64,000 bases of DNA from positions 2,480,001 to 2,544,000 of the forward strand of contig CAWBUL010000006.1 in assembly GCA_963791885.1 (NCBI GenBank). Reading direction: 5' to 3'. The stretch comes from CAVSUZ01 sp963791885 (GTDB lineage Bacteria; Pseudomonadota; Alphaproteobacteria; Acetobacterales; Acetobacteraceae). The translations under genes were made by a program, and so were the position numbers. The notes under the pieces were generated by a model. It searched no databases. It was not told the origin of the DNA and saw only the letters and a list, made by a program, of their open reading frames with translations. Every line of letters starts with the position of its first letter. The first letter of the stretch is position 1. Positions 18,127-28,500 of the stretch are shown here, one piece after another.

Positions 18127-19821
18127 TCAGCGTAAAGCCGCCCCGATCGCACGCATCCAAACCAACACCGCCATCGCGCCCGCATCCGGTGTTCCGATCG
18201 CTCGGCTGCCCTGATACGCCGCACGACCGACGCGCGGATGCATCGTGGCAGTGGCGGCCGCTCCCTCTTCGGCCGCGGCAATCGCGCGTGCCCAGGCAAC
18301 ATCCATGGCAATGCCTTGGCGCAACGCAGCGGTGAACGCATCACTCGCCGGCTCCAGCGCGTCCAGCATGGTTTGGTCGCCGCGCTTGGCCCCTCCCAGC
18401 TCGCCGATGCTGGCAACGGCCCCCGAAAACGCCCGCGCCCAGCTTTCCGCAGTCAAACGCTGCGATCCGAGCGCGCGCGAAGCCCGCAGCAACGCCGTCG
18501 CGTAGAACGGCCCCGAGCTTCCGGCGATTGCCCGGCGCAGCGCCTGAGCCATTGCGGCAAGCGCACCTTCCGGCTCCCGCCAGGCTTCTTCCGGCAACGC
18601 GCGAATTGCGGCGGCGCCGCGCACCATGCTGATGCCGAGGTCGCCGTCGCCCACTTTGCTGTCCAATTCGGTGAGCTCCGCTTCCGCATGCTCCAGGGCG
18701 TCCGCAACCGCCAACGCCGCACGACGGACAGCCGCCCCCAATGGCGACGTCTCCGCCGTGACCGGAGCATCGCGAACCACATTGGTTGCAATTGGTACAA
18801 TTGTGCGACGCTCGCCGATGCGTCCATTCCCCGGCCAAGCCGGGGCGGTGGCCGGCGCGTCGAGGCGTCGCAATCTGGCGTCGTCGACCGCCAGAAGCGA
18901 TAGCGAGCAGCCGGGCATCTCCAGCGCAGTCATGAAATTGCCGCACCACGCACGCTCGACGCGCAAACCGCGTGCGCGCAGCACGGCCAAGGCGTGACGC
19001 GCAACGATCGACAGCTCCATGGGCGGCGTGCCGCCGAGCCCGTTCACCAACAGCGCCACGCGCCGGTCCGGCAAATTCGTCTGCGCCAGCAACGTATCGA
19101 CAATGACCTCCACCACCTTGTCGGCCGCCTCCAGCCGCACGCGCCGCACCCCCTGCTCGCCATGAATGCCGAGGCCCAATTCCATCTCACCGTCATCCAG
19201 CGAGAAGCCAGGCTTGCCGGCCGCCGGGACAGTGCAGGGGCCAAGCGCGACGCCCATCGTTCCAAGCCCCGCCGCCGCTGCGCTTGCCTCGGCCGCCACA
19301 TCATCGAGCTGCAACCCGGCGGCTGCAGCGGCCCCGGCCACTTTGTGGACCAGCACGGTGCCCGCGATTCCGCGCCGGTGTGACGGCTCCACCGTGTCGT
19401 GCAGCGCCACGTCATCGGCAACGATGACGATCTTGGTCGGTATTCCCTCGGCGATGGCCATCTCTGCCGCGAGGCCGAAGTTCAACCGGTCGCCGGTATA
19501 ATTCTTGACGATCAGCACCGCGCCGGCCGGTCCACCCACCGCACGGATCGCGGCGAGAACCGCATCCACGCTCGGTGAGGTGAACACATCGCCGGCGATC
19601 GCTGCGCTCAGCATGCCGGCGCCCACATAACCCGCATGCGCCGGTTCGTGTCCGCTGCCGCCGCCCGAGAGCACCGCCACCTGCCGCGCTTGCGGCGGCG
19701 GCAGATCGGCACGCATGATCACGTCCTCCGTCTCGAGCAGCGCAAGCGAAGGGTTCAGGTCAACGAGGCCTTCCAGAGCCTCACGCACCACGCGGCGCGG
19801 GTCATTGATCAGCTTCCTCAT
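18127..19821 (-). CDS. Dihydroxyacetone kinase, fused DhaK-DhaL, ATP type
   Basis: A 564-residue kinase that phosphorylates dihydroxyacetone or a related ketose such as erythrulose. The DhaK half starts 'MRKLINDPRRVVREALEGLV' and has the Gly-rich 'AVLSGGGSGHEPAHAGYVGA'; the substrate-binding His is in 'GLGIHGEQGVRR'. The DhaL half (from about residue 365) carries 'DSKVGDGDLGISMVRGA', the Asp cluster that binds Mg-ATP, and 'AGSSGPFYATALLRA'. The fusion marks the ATP-dependent, not PTS-dependent, form. No glycerol or PTS gene is adjacent. A repeat array lies upstream of its start. Confidence 0.93.
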   Translation of the reverse strand: MRKLINDPRRVVREALEGLVDLNPSLALLETEDVIMRADLPPPQARQVAVLSGGGSGHEPAHAGYVGAGMLSAAIAGDVFTSPSVDAVLAAIRAVGGPAGAVLIVKNYTGDRLNFGLAAEMAIAEGIPTKIVIVADDVALHDTVEPSHRRGIAGTVLVHKVAGAAAAAGLQLDDVAAEASAAAAGLGTMGVALGPCTVPAAGKPGFSLDDGEMELGLGIHGEQGVRRVRLEAADKVVEVIVDTLLAQTNLPDRRVALLVNGLGGTPPMELSIVARHALAVLRARGLRVERAWCGNFMTALEMPGCSLSLLAVDDARLRRLDAPATAPAWPGNGRIGERRTIVPIATNVVRDAPVTAETSPLGAAVRRAALAVADALEHAEAELTELDSKVGDGDLGISMVRGAAAIRALPEEAWREPEGALAAMAQALRRAIAGSSGPFYATALLRASRALGSQRLTAESWARAFSGAVASIGELGGAKRGDQTMLDALEPASDAFTAALRQGIAMDVAWARAIAAAEEGAAATATMHPRVGRAAYQGSRAIGTPDAGAMAVLVWMRAIGAALR

Positions 19822-19999
19822 GGCCCGGATTCCTCCTGTCTGCTTCGGCCGGTTATTGCACGGCGGGGCTGACCGCTTGCAAAGCGAAGCCTACGCCCTA
19901 ACATCACCTAGACAGTACATCTAACTCGCCCGCAGAAATGTTTAGCAGCAACGCACACCACCCAGAACGAGTCACACCCAACGTCCGTCTCACACCACG

Positions 20000-20310
20000 A
20001 GTCATCAGACTCGAAAACATAAAAATGAGACGAACGCGAGACCCCTCCTGCCGTCACCGCGAGGCCGGCGCAGCTGGCCGTGGCGACCCAGGCCCACCGC
20101 ACTCAGCGCTCGTCTCACCCCACGAACCAACAGACTCGAAAACACAAAAATGAGACGCCAGCGAGACGCCTCCTCTCTCACCGCGAGGCCGGCGCGGCCC
20201 GGCCGTGGAGGCCCAGGACGAACCGCACCCAACGTCAGTCTCACCCCACGATCCAACAGACTCGAAAACACAAAAATGAGACGAACGCGAGACGCCGCGA
20301 CCCCAAGCAG
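20000..20310. repeat. Tandem array, about 125-bp unit, roughly 2.5 copies
   Basis: The core CAGACTCGAAAACACAAAAA recurs at 20006, 20131 and 20257 (spacing 125 and 126), each followed by TGAGACG and then a segment containing 'TCACCGCGAGGCCGGCGC' and 'GGCCGTGG...GCCCAGG' (two complete copies). The array fills the divergent region between the DHA kinase and the deacylase. Degenerate copies of the core, on the other strand, occur at 32426-32760, and the 'CACCGCGAGG' segment recurs at 39461-39521 and 40711-40776. Confidence 0.88.
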
Positions 20311-20344
20311 CCGAACACCGTAACCTTCCCACCCCGCCCCATCC

Positions 20345-21394
20345 GTGATCCACTCCGGCCCCTCCCAACGGAGCCTCGAATCCCGCATGCCCGGCGTCAC
20401 CCGCATCCTCCCCGAGGTCGATTTCGACAAAGACGGCGTCCAGAACGGCTACCTCCGCCTCTTTCACTCCACCCATGCCTCGGCCTACGGCTTCATCCCC
20501 ATCCCCATCGTGGTGATCCGCAATGGGCGAGGCCCGACCGCCTTCTTCATGTCCGGCAACCACGGCGACGAGTATGAAGGCCAGGTCGCCCTCTGCAATC
20601 TCGCCAAATCCCTCAAACCTGCCGACATCACCGGCCGGGTCATCCTGCTCCCCGCGGCCAACTACGCCGCCGCCATGGCCGGCCGCCGCGTCTCCCCGAT
20701 CGACGACCTCAACCTCAACCGCATCTTCCCCGGCGATCCGGACGGCACCGTTACCCAGCAGATCGCGTACTACATCGAACACGAACTCATGCCGCTCGCG
20801 GACATCTTCTGCGACCTGCACTCCGGCGGCTCATCCTTGATGTACGTCCCGTCCGCGCTCATCAAATCCAGCACCGACCCCGTGCGGCAGGAGAAGCTGG
20901 TCGCCGCCCTGAAAGCCTTCGCCTCCCCGCACGCCTACATGGCCGCGGCCGGCCCGGGCGGAGACGCCACCGCCGGCGGCGGCGCGGAGCGCAAGGGCGT
21001 CATCGCCCTCGGCACGGAACTCGGCGGATCCGGCACTGTCACCCCAGCCGCCCTCCGCATCGCCGAACGAGGCCTCCGCAACCTGCTCGTCCATGTCGGC
21101 ATCCTGCCTGCCAATCAGCGCGACCCTGGCGACGGCCCGACCCGCATCTTCGATGTCGGCGGTCAGGACTATTACAGCTACGCGTCGGAGGACGGGCTCT
21201 TCGAAGCCGTCGCCCAACTCGGCGACATGGTCGAAGGCGGACAGCTTGCCGGCCGCCTCCACTTCCCCGAGCGCCCGTGGCTCCCACCCGCCGAAATCCG
21301 CTTCCAGCGCGCGGGCTTTGTGCTCTGCAAGCGCATCCCCGGCCGCACCGCCCGTGGCGACTGCCTCTTCCATCTCGGGACCGACCAGGCATGA
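20345..21394 (+). CDS. Succinylglutamate desuccinylase/aspartoacylase-family deacylase (DoeB-like)
   Basis: A zinc carboxypeptidase-fold amidohydrolase of the AstE/AspA superfamily, up to 349 residues. It has the zinc motif 'FFMSGNHGDEYEGQVAL' (His and Glu), 'DLNLNRIFPGDPDGT', and the third ligand in 'IFCDLHSGGSSLMYVP'. The closest named relative I recognise is N-acetyl-diaminobutyrate deacetylase DoeB. The GTG at 20345 has no good ribosome site; the ATG at 20387 (giving 'MPGVTRILPEVDFDKDGVQ') is a fair alternative. Its stop overlaps the next start (ATGA), so the two proteins probably act on one pathway. Confidence 0.87.
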   Translation: MIHSGPSQRSLESRMPGVTRILPEVDFDKDGVQNGYLRLFHSTHASAYGFIPIPIVVIRNGRGPTAFFMSGNHGDEYEGQVALCNLAKSLKPADITGRVILLPAANYAAAMAGRRVSPIDDLNLNRIFPGDPDGTVTQQIAYYIEHELMPLADIFCDLHSGGSSLMYVPSALIKSSTDPVRQEKLVAALKAFASPHAYMAAAGPGGDATAGGGAERKGVIALGTELGGSGTVTPAALRIAERGLRNLLVHVGILPANQRDPGDGPTRIFDVGGQDYYSYASEDGLFEAVAQLGDMVEGGQLAGRLHFPERPWLPPAEIRFQRAGFVLCKRIPGRTARGDCLFHLGTDQA

Positions 21395-22902
21395 ACGACG
21401 CAGCACCCCGCAACGCCGATCCCTATCGCGCTCTCGGCGTCCGCCCGTTCATCAACTGCGCCTCCGTGCGCACGGCCCATAGCGGCAGCCTGATGCTGCC
21501 GCAGGTCCGCGCTGCGGTCGCGCAAGCCTCGCGGGCCTTCGTCGGCATGGACGAATTGATGGAGGCCGCAAGCCGTCGTATCGCCGAACTCACCGGTGCC
21601 GAGTGGGGCATCGTCACCTGTGGCAGCGCCGCTGCCCTGACGCTCGCCACCGCCGCCTGCGTCGCCGGCAATGATCCGGTGAAGATCATGCGCCTGCCCT
21701 TCACCGACGGCCTGCCCAACCGCGTCATAATGCCGCGCAACCAGCGCTTCGCTTACGACCAGTCGATCCGCGCCGTCGGCACCCACATCATTGAAATCGA
21801 AACCATTGCCGACCTCGAAGCTGCGCTCGAACAGCCGGTAGCCCAGGGGGTGGCCCAGGGGTTGGCAATGATCGCCGTGCTCGGCACGCACGAGGACGCC
21901 TCCGCCGTCCGCCTGAAAGACATCATCCCGCGCGCCCGAGCACGCGGCATCCCCGTGCTGGTGGACGCCGCCTCCGAACACATCGCCCGCCCAAGCCCCT
22001 GGCTCGAACAGGGCGCCGATCTCGTCATCTACAGCGGCGGCAAGTTCCTGCGCGGCCCGCAAACCAGCGGCCTGCTCCTCGGCCGCAAGAACCTGGTGCA
22101 GGCCGCCTGGGCCAACGCCTCACCGCACCAGGGCTTCGCCCGCGGCATGAAAGTCTCGAAGGAGGATGTAATCGGCGTCCTCGCGGCGCTCGAAGTCTGG
22201 TTTGAAGAGCGTGATCCCGCCGCCGAACTCAGCCGCTGGAACGACGACCTGGATCAGATCGCGCGCAACCTTCGCCTTCCGGGAGTCACCACGCGGGTCA
22301 TCGAACCACGCGGCGTCGTGCTCGTCCCGCGCCTCGAAATCTCCTGGGACGCATCGCATCCCCTCAGCGGAGAAGACCTCCGCCTTCGCCTGCTCCAGAA
22401 CGACCCGCGCATCATGCTCGATGACATGGCGACCGGCCCTAATTCCGCGCAGGTCGATCCCTTCGGGCTGCAGCCCAGCGAAGCCGAACAGGTCGGCCAA
22501 GCCATCGCCCGCGCCTTGCAGCAACCTGGCCAACGGAACGCCGAACCCACACGCCCTCCGGCCTTCGACCTCTCCGGAAGCTGGCGTGTGACCGTGCGCT
22601 TCTTGCACGGCGACCGTACGCACGACCTCTCCCTTCACCAGGACGGAACGCACCTGACCGGAGAACAGCACTCCGACGGCTTTGCCGGACCGGTTACAGG
22701 CGAAATCACCGGCCAAACCGTCTCCCTGACGATGCAGGCCCGCTACGAAGGCAGCACCATTTCCTTCCACCTCAGCGGCGAGGCCTCTCTAAGCAGCATG
22801 CACGGCCAGGTCGTCCTCGGCAGCATGACCGACCACCATCAAGGTCCGATCAATCTCGGGCAGTTCGGCACCGCCGCGTGGGAGGCGGTGCGCGCCGCTT
22901 GA
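21391..22902 (+). CDS. SelA-like PLP-dependent enzyme with extra C-terminal beta domain
   Basis: 503 residues. The first 400 or so are a fold-type I PLP enzyme of the SelA/D-glucosaminate-6-phosphate ammonia-lyase group: 'RPFINCASVRTAHSGSLMLP', 'FVGMDELMEAASRRIAELTG', 'VLVDAASEHIARPS' (Asp for the PLP nitrogen) and 'DLVIYSGGKFLRGPQTSG' with the PLP lysine. After 'ALQQPGQRNAEPTRPPA' comes a 95-residue beta module ('LSGSWRVTVRFLHGDRTHDL', 'VSLTMQARYEGSTISFHLSG') that is not part of the usual enzyme. ATGA overlap with the deacylase suggests coupled translation. Likely a lyase on an amino acid or amino sugar; substrate unknown. Confidence 0.85.
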   Translation: MNDAAPRNADPYRALGVRPFINCASVRTAHSGSLMLPQVRAAVAQASRAFVGMDELMEAASRRIAELTGAEWGIVTCGSAAALTLATAACVAGNDPVKIMRLPFTDGLPNRVIMPRNQRFAYDQSIRAVGTHIIEIETIADLEAALEQPVAQGVAQGLAMIAVLGTHEDASAVRLKDIIPRARARGIPVLVDAASEHIARPSPWLEQGADLVIYSGGKFLRGPQTSGLLLGRKNLVQAAWANASPHQGFARGMKVSKEDVIGVLAALEVWFEERDPAAELSRWNDDLDQIARNLRLPGVTTRVIEPRGVVLVPRLEISWDASHPLSGEDLRLRLLQNDPRIMLDDMATGPNSAQVDPFGLQPSEAEQVGQAIARALQQPGQRNAEPTRPPAFDLSGSWRVTVRFLHGDRTHDLSLHQDGTHLTGEQHSDGFAGPVTGEITGQTVSLTMQARYEGSTISFHLSGEASLSSMHGQVVLGSMTDHHQGPINLGQFGTAAWEAVRAA

Positions 22903-22951
22903 GCGCCGTTCTCGCGCCACCTATCAAGGCGGAAAGGAACGAGGTCCACTA

Positions 22952-23941
22952 ATGCCCAACCGCAACCTGGCCACCGTCTTCGGCGGATCGGGCTTCATCG
23001 GCCGCTACGTGGTCCAGCGCCTTGCCCGGAACGGTTTCATCGTCCGTGTCGCGGTGCGCGAGCCGGCGAGCACCCTGTTCCTGAAGACGTCCGGTGCCGT
23101 CGGCCAGATCGTCCCGCTGGCCGGGCCTGTCACCAATGACGCTGACGTAAACCGCTGCGTCGAAGGGGCCGAGGTCGTCATCAACCTCGTCGGCATCCTC
23201 GCCGAGCGCCGCAAGGGCGCCTTCCAGCACATTCATGTCGAGGGCGCGCGGCGTATCGCGCGGCTCGCCGCGGCCAACGGCGTCACCCGCCTGGTGCACC
23301 TGTCCGCGATCGGCGCCGATCCCAACAGCCCGAGCCGCTACGGCCGCACCAAGGCAGAAGGTGAAGCGGCAGTGCGCGACGCATTCCCCGCCGCGACCAT
23401 CCTCCGCCCCTCCATCGTCTTCGGGCAGGAGGACCATTTCTTCAACCGCTTCGCCCGTATCGCCCGGATCTCTCCCGTCATGCCGGTGATCGCCGGCGCG
23501 ACGAGGTTTCAGCCCGTCTATGTTGGCGACGTGGCCGATGCCGTGATGGCGAGCCTCGCCCGCGCCGACACCGCCGGAATGCTCTACGAACTCGGCGGCC
23601 CGCGCGTTTGGACCTTCCGCGAGATCCTCGCCTATATCCTGCAAGAGACGCAGCGCCGCCGCCCGATGCTCAACGTCCCCATGGGCCTCGCCCGCCTGCA
23701 AGCCATGTTCGGGGAGTTGCTTCCCTGGAAGCCGCTCACCCGCGACCAGCTCCTGATGCTGCAGCGGGACAACGTCGTCGCGCCCGGCGCCCTGAGCCTT
23801 CCCGACCTCGGAATCGTCCCGACCCCCGTGGAAATGGTCGTGCCGGCTTACATCCGCCGTTTCGGCCCGGGGGGTGGGCGGCGCGTCTTTCCCCAGACCG
23901 GCAAAGGGTCCGCTTCGGACCTTTCCTTTGGGGCTGGCTGA
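22952..23941 (+). CDS. NAD(P)-binding epimerase/reductase, complex I NDUFA9-like
   Basis: A 329-residue atypical SDR. The Rossmann motif is 'VFGGSGFIGRYVVQRLARNG', followed by 'EGAEVVINLVGILAERRKGA', 'LVHLSAIGADPNSPSRYGRT' and 'TKAEGEAAVRDAFPAATILR'. This pattern matches the bacterial relatives of mitochondrial NDUFA9, often called complex I NAD(P)H-binding-like or YwnB/NmrA-like. AAGGAACGAGG precedes the ATG. Its partner or substrate is unknown; it stands alone between the PLP enzyme and gltD. Confidence 0.85.
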   Translation: MPNRNLATVFGGSGFIGRYVVQRLARNGFIVRVAVREPASTLFLKTSGAVGQIVPLAGPVTNDADVNRCVEGAEVVINLVGILAERRKGAFQHIHVEGARRIARLAAANGVTRLVHLSAIGADPNSPSRYGRTKAEGEAAVRDAFPAATILRPSIVFGQEDHFFNRFARIARISPVMPVIAGATRFQPVYVGDVADAVMASLARADTAGMLYELGGPRVWTFREILAYILQETQRRRPMLNVPMGLARLQAMFGELLPWKPLTRDQLLMLQRDNVVAPGALSLPDLGIVPTPVEMVVPAYIRRFGPGGGRRVFPQTGKGSASDLSFGAG

Positions 23942-24074
23942 CGGTCCGACCAGATCATCGCCATCGGGAGACCAGATACGACAAAATATCTGTCCTAAAC
24001 CGGCCCTATCCTCTTTCGCAACCGCGAACGACCCGTTACAACCGTGCTAGCCACGAAAGTACGGGGATGGGCTG

Positions 24075-25511
24075 ATGGCTGAGCGAATGCTGCGTTTCGT
24101 GAACCTGCCCCAGCAGATGCCGGCGAAGCGTGGCGTCGCCGAACGCAGCCACGACTTCGGCGAGATCTACAAGCTGTTTGAAGAGCAGGAGGCGGCAAGC
24201 CAGTCGAGCCGGTGCAGCCAGTGCGGCGTGCCGTTCTGCTCGGTCCACTGTCCGCTCTCCAACAACATCCCCGACTGGCTGAAGCTCACCGCCGAAGGCC
24301 GGCTCGAGGAAGCGTACGAAGTCTCCTCCGCCACCAATAACTTCCCGGAGATCTGCGGCCGCATCTGCCCCCAGGACCGTCTGTGCGAGGGCAACTGCGT
24401 CATCGAGAAGGGCTTCGAAGCCGTCACAATCGGGGCGGTCGAGCGCTTCATCACCGATACCGCCTTCGAACGCGGCTGGGTCAAGCCTATCACGCCCCGC
24501 CGTGAGCTCGACGCCTCGGTCGGCATTGTCGGCGCTGGCCCGGGCGGGCTCGCGGCAGCCGAGCAGCTCCGTCGCAAGGGCTATCAGGTCACCGTCTATG
24601 ACCGGTACGATCGCGTCGGCGGCTTGCTGATTTACGGAATCCCCAACTTCAAGCTCGAAAAGCCCGTCGTCCTCCGTCGCCGCGCCCTGCTCGAAGAGTC
24701 GGGCATCCGATTCGAACTTGATTGCGACGTGGGATCGACCATCTCCTTCCACGATCTTCACGCGCGGCATGACGCTGTGCTGATCGCAACCGGTGTTTAT
24801 AAGCCCCGCGACATCGGCGGCCCCGGCGCCGGGCTGCCGGGTATCGTCCCCGCGCTCGATTATTTAATTGCGTCGAACCGCGACAATCTCGGCGACCACG
24901 TTCCGGACTTTGCGTCCGGAATGCTCAACGCCAAGGATAAGCGTGTCGTGGTGATCGGCGGCGGCGACACCGCCATGGACTGCGTCCGCACGGCCGTGCG
25001 TCAGGGTGCCACGTCAGTGAAATGTCTCTACCGCCGCGACCGCGCCAACATGCCGGGCTCGATGCGTGAGGTGAAGAACGCCGAGGAAGAAGGCGTCGAG
25101 TTCGTCTGGCTTTCCGCGCCGGAGGCGTTTCTCGGCGAAGACCAGGTGAGCGGCGTGCGCGCCGAGCGCATGCACCTGGGATTGCCGGATGCCAGCGGCC
25201 GGCAGTCTGTCGAAGCGATCGAGGGCAGCCACTTCACTGTCCCGGCCGACCTCGTGATCAAGGCGCTCGGCTTCGACCCCGAGGACCTGCCCGGCCTGTT
25301 CGACGAACCCTCGCTCGCCATCTCGCGCTGGGGTACGCTGCGGGTCAATTATCGCACGTTCGAAACCACGCTGCCGGGCGTGTTCGCCGCCGGCGATATC
25401 GTGCGCGGCGCAAGCTTGGTGGTGTGGGCCATCCGCGATGGCCGCGATGCCGCCGAGCACATCCATCACTGGCTGGAGGCAAAAGCTGCCATGCCTCTGG
25501 CCGCGGAATGA
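24075..25511 (+). CDS. gltD: Glutamate synthase (NADPH) small subunit
   Basis: A 478-residue FAD/NADPH subunit that passes electrons to GltB for making glutamate from glutamine and 2-oxoglutarate. The N-terminal iron-sulfur domain has 'SSRCSQCGVPFCSVHCPLSN' and 'CGRICPQDRLCEGNCVIEKG'. FAD motif: 'VGIVGAGPGGLAAAEQLRRK'; NADPH motif: 'VVVIGGGDTAMDCVRTAVRQ'; C-terminal 'GVFAAGDIVRGASLVVWAI'. Intact. It is followed after 13 bp by gltB. Confidence 0.97.
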   Translation: MAERMLRFVNLPQQMPAKRGVAERSHDFGEIYKLFEEQEAASQSSRCSQCGVPFCSVHCPLSNNIPDWLKLTAEGRLEEAYEVSSATNNFPEICGRICPQDRLCEGNCVIEKGFEAVTIGAVERFITDTAFERGWVKPITPRRELDASVGIVGAGPGGLAAAEQLRRKGYQVTVYDRYDRVGGLLIYGIPNFKLEKPVVLRRRALLEESGIRFELDCDVGSTISFHDLHARHDAVLIATGVYKPRDIGGPGAGLPGIVPALDYLIASNRDNLGDHVPDFASGMLNAKDKRVVVIGGGDTAMDCVRTAVRQGATSVKCLYRRDRANMPGSMREVKNAEEEGVEFVWLSAPEAFLGEDQVSGVRAERMHLGLPDASGRQSVEAIEGSHFTVPADLVIKALGFDPEDLPGLFDEPSLAISRWGTLRVNYRTFETTLPGVFAAGDIVRGASLVVWAIRDGRDAAEHIHHWLEAKAAMPLAAE

Positions 25512-25524
25512 GTGGGAGGAAGAC

Positions 25525-28500
25525 ATGACGGAATCCGCATCTGCATTCCTCGCCTCCTGGACCGCCAACACCGCCGCGCTCCGCCACACCTACCGTCCGG
25601 AAGACGAGCACGATGCCTGCGGCGTCGGCTTCGTCGCCGCGCTCGACGGGAAGCCTCGCCGCGATGTGGTGCAGGCCGGCATCGATGCGCTGAAAGCGGT
25701 CTGGCATCGCGGCGCGGTCGATGCCGACGGCAAGACCGGCGACGGCGCGGGCATTCATATCGAGATCCCGCAGGACTTCTTTGCCGCAGCGGTGGAGCGT
25801 GGCGGCGCCAAGCTCATGTCCGGCGCCATCGCCGTCGGCCAGGTCTTCATGCCCAAGACCGACCTTGGTGCGCAGGAACGCTGCCGTCAGATCGTTGAAA
25901 CCGAAATTCTGAACTTCGGATATCTGATCTATGGCTGGCGTCAGGTGCCCATCAATGTCGAGTGCATCGGCGAAAAGGCCAACGCCACACGTCCCGAAAT
26001 CGAGCAGATCATGCTCTGGAACGCCCGCGGTTCGTCGCCGGACGAGTTTGAGCGCGATCTGTATGTCATCCGCCGGCGCATCGAAAAGCAGGCCATCGCC
26101 GCACAGATTCCCGAACTCTATTTCTGCTCGCTGTCGTCGCGCTCGATCATCTACAAGGGCATGTTCCTCGCCGAGCATCTGACTGAATTTTATCCCGACC
26201 TGCTCGATCCACGCTTCGTCTCCCGCTTCGCGATCTATCACCAGCGCTACTCGACAAACACGTTCCCCACCTGGCGGCTGGCGCAGCCCTTCCGCGTGCT
26301 CGCTCATAACGGCGAGATCAACACTGTCACCGGCAACATCAACTGGATGAAGAGCCACGAGACGCGCTTGGCTGCCGAGGAGCTCGGCCCGTACCTGGAG
26401 GACGTGAAGCCTGTTGTGCAGGCGGGCGGGTCCGATACGGCTACGCTCGACAACGTGTTCGAACTGCTGTGCCGCGCGGGACGCGACGCGCCCATGGCGA
26501 AGGCGCTGATGATCCCGGCCTCCATCGGGCAGGACGCCACGATGAAGAAGGCACATCGTGACATGTTCCTCTACTGCAACGCGGTGATGGAACCTTGGGA
26601 CGGACCCGCTGCCATCGCCGCCACCGACGGGAACTGGGTGATCGCCGGTCTCGATCGCAACGGGCTCCGCCCGCTGCGCTACACCATCACCTCTGATGGC
26701 TTGATCGTGGTCGGCTCCGAAACCGGCATGGTGAAGCTTGCGGCCGAAACCATCATCGAAAAGGGCCGGGTCGGCCCCGGCCAGACCATCGGCGTCGATC
26801 TGTCCGCCGCGCGCTTCTACCGCGACGACGAGATAAAGGACATGCTCGCCGCTCGCCAGGCATTCGGCGAGTGGACCCGGCGCATCACCGAAATCGACCA
26901 TATCGTGAAGACCGATGCGCCCGAACCTGCCCTGTTCCAGGGTGAGGCACTGCGCCGTCGTCAGCTTGCCGTTGGTTTCACGCTGGAAGAGCTGGAAATG
27001 ATCCTGCATCCGATGGTGGAGGATCAGCAGGAAGCCGTCGGTTCGATGGGCGACGACACGCCGATCGCAGTGCTTTCCGATCGCTATCGCGGCTTGCACC
27101 ATTTCTTCCGCCAGACCTTCAGCCAGGTGACCAACCCACCAATCGACAGCTTGCGCGAAACGCGCGTGATGACGCTGAAGACCCGGCTCGGCAATCTCGG
27201 CAACGTGCTGGAGGAAGACTCCACGCAGTGCGACCTGCTGCAACTGGAATCGCCGGTGCTCTCCGCCGCCGAGTTCCAGGCCATGCACGCTTTCATGCGC
27301 AACTCGGTCTGCGTGGTGGACTGCACCTTCCCCGCTGCCGACGGCGAGGCCGGCTTGCGCGCTGCTATCGAGCGCATCCGCCGCGAAGCCGAGGAAGGCG
27401 TGCGCGCGGGCTGCACCCACGTGATCCTGACAGACGAGAACCAGGGTCCCGACCGCGCGCCGCTTCCGATGATCCTGGCGACCGGCGGCGTGCACACCCA
27501 TCTTGTGCGCCAGTCGCTGCGCACTTTCACCAGCCTGAACGTGCGCTGCGCGGAGTGCATGGACGTGCACTACTTCGCGGTGCTGATCGGCGTAGGCGCC
27601 ACCACCATCAACGCCTACCTGGCGCAGGAATCGATCGCGGACCGCCATCGCCGCGGCCTGTTCGGCAACCTGTCGCTCAAGGACGCCATCAACCGCTACA
27701 AGAAAGCCGTCGACAAAGGCCTGCTCAAGATCATGTCCAAGATGGGAATCAGCGTCATCTCCTCCTATCGCGGCGGCTATAATTTCGAAGCGATCGGACT
27801 GTCGCGCGCGCTGGTCGGCGAGTTCTTCCCCGGCATGCCGTCCCGCATCTCCGGCATCGGTCTGCCCGGCATTGCGCGCAAGGTGCTTGACCAGCATGCG
27901 CTGGCCTGGGACGCCGACGTGGTCACGCTGCCTGTCGGCGGCATCTACAAGCTGCGCCGTCATGGCGGCGAGGCCCACGCCTTCGATCCCGCATTGATCC
28001 ACATGCTGCAGACTGCGGTCGCTACCGACTCCTACGCGACCTACCGTCGTTACGCCGATGCCGTGCGCAAGCTGCCGCCGGTCGCGCTGCGCGATCTGCT
28101 CGACTTCCGTACCGACGGACTGACGCCCATTCCGGTGGACGAGGTCGAAAGCATCACCGAAATCCGCAAGCGTCTCGTCGCGCCCGGCATCTCGCTCGGC
28201 GCGCTGTCGCCCGAAGCGCACGAGACGCTGTCCATCGCCATGAACCGCATCGGCGCCAAGTCCGACAGCGGCGAGGGCGGCGAGGATCCGGCACGCTACA
28301 AGCCGCGCGCCAACGGCGACAATGCCGACCTCGGCGATCAAGCAGATCGCCTCGGGCCGCTTCGGCGTCACCGCCGAGTATCTCAACAACTGCCGCGAGA
28401 TCGAGATCAAGGTCGCGCAAGGCGCAAAGCCGGGCGAGGGCGGACAGTTGCCGGGACTTCAAGGTCACCGAGCCTGATCGCGCGGCTGCGCCATTCCACG

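Noticed and set aside
20000..20310. CRISPR array
   Set aside because: Units of 125 bp with conserved sequence between cores and only three copies do not match repeat-spacer structure; no cas genes.
25345..28410. A 1021-codon open frame on the minus strand across gltB
   Set aside because: It is the mirror of a strongly conserved gene at high GC; the protein is low-complexity with no domain, and GltB motifs prove the plus strand.
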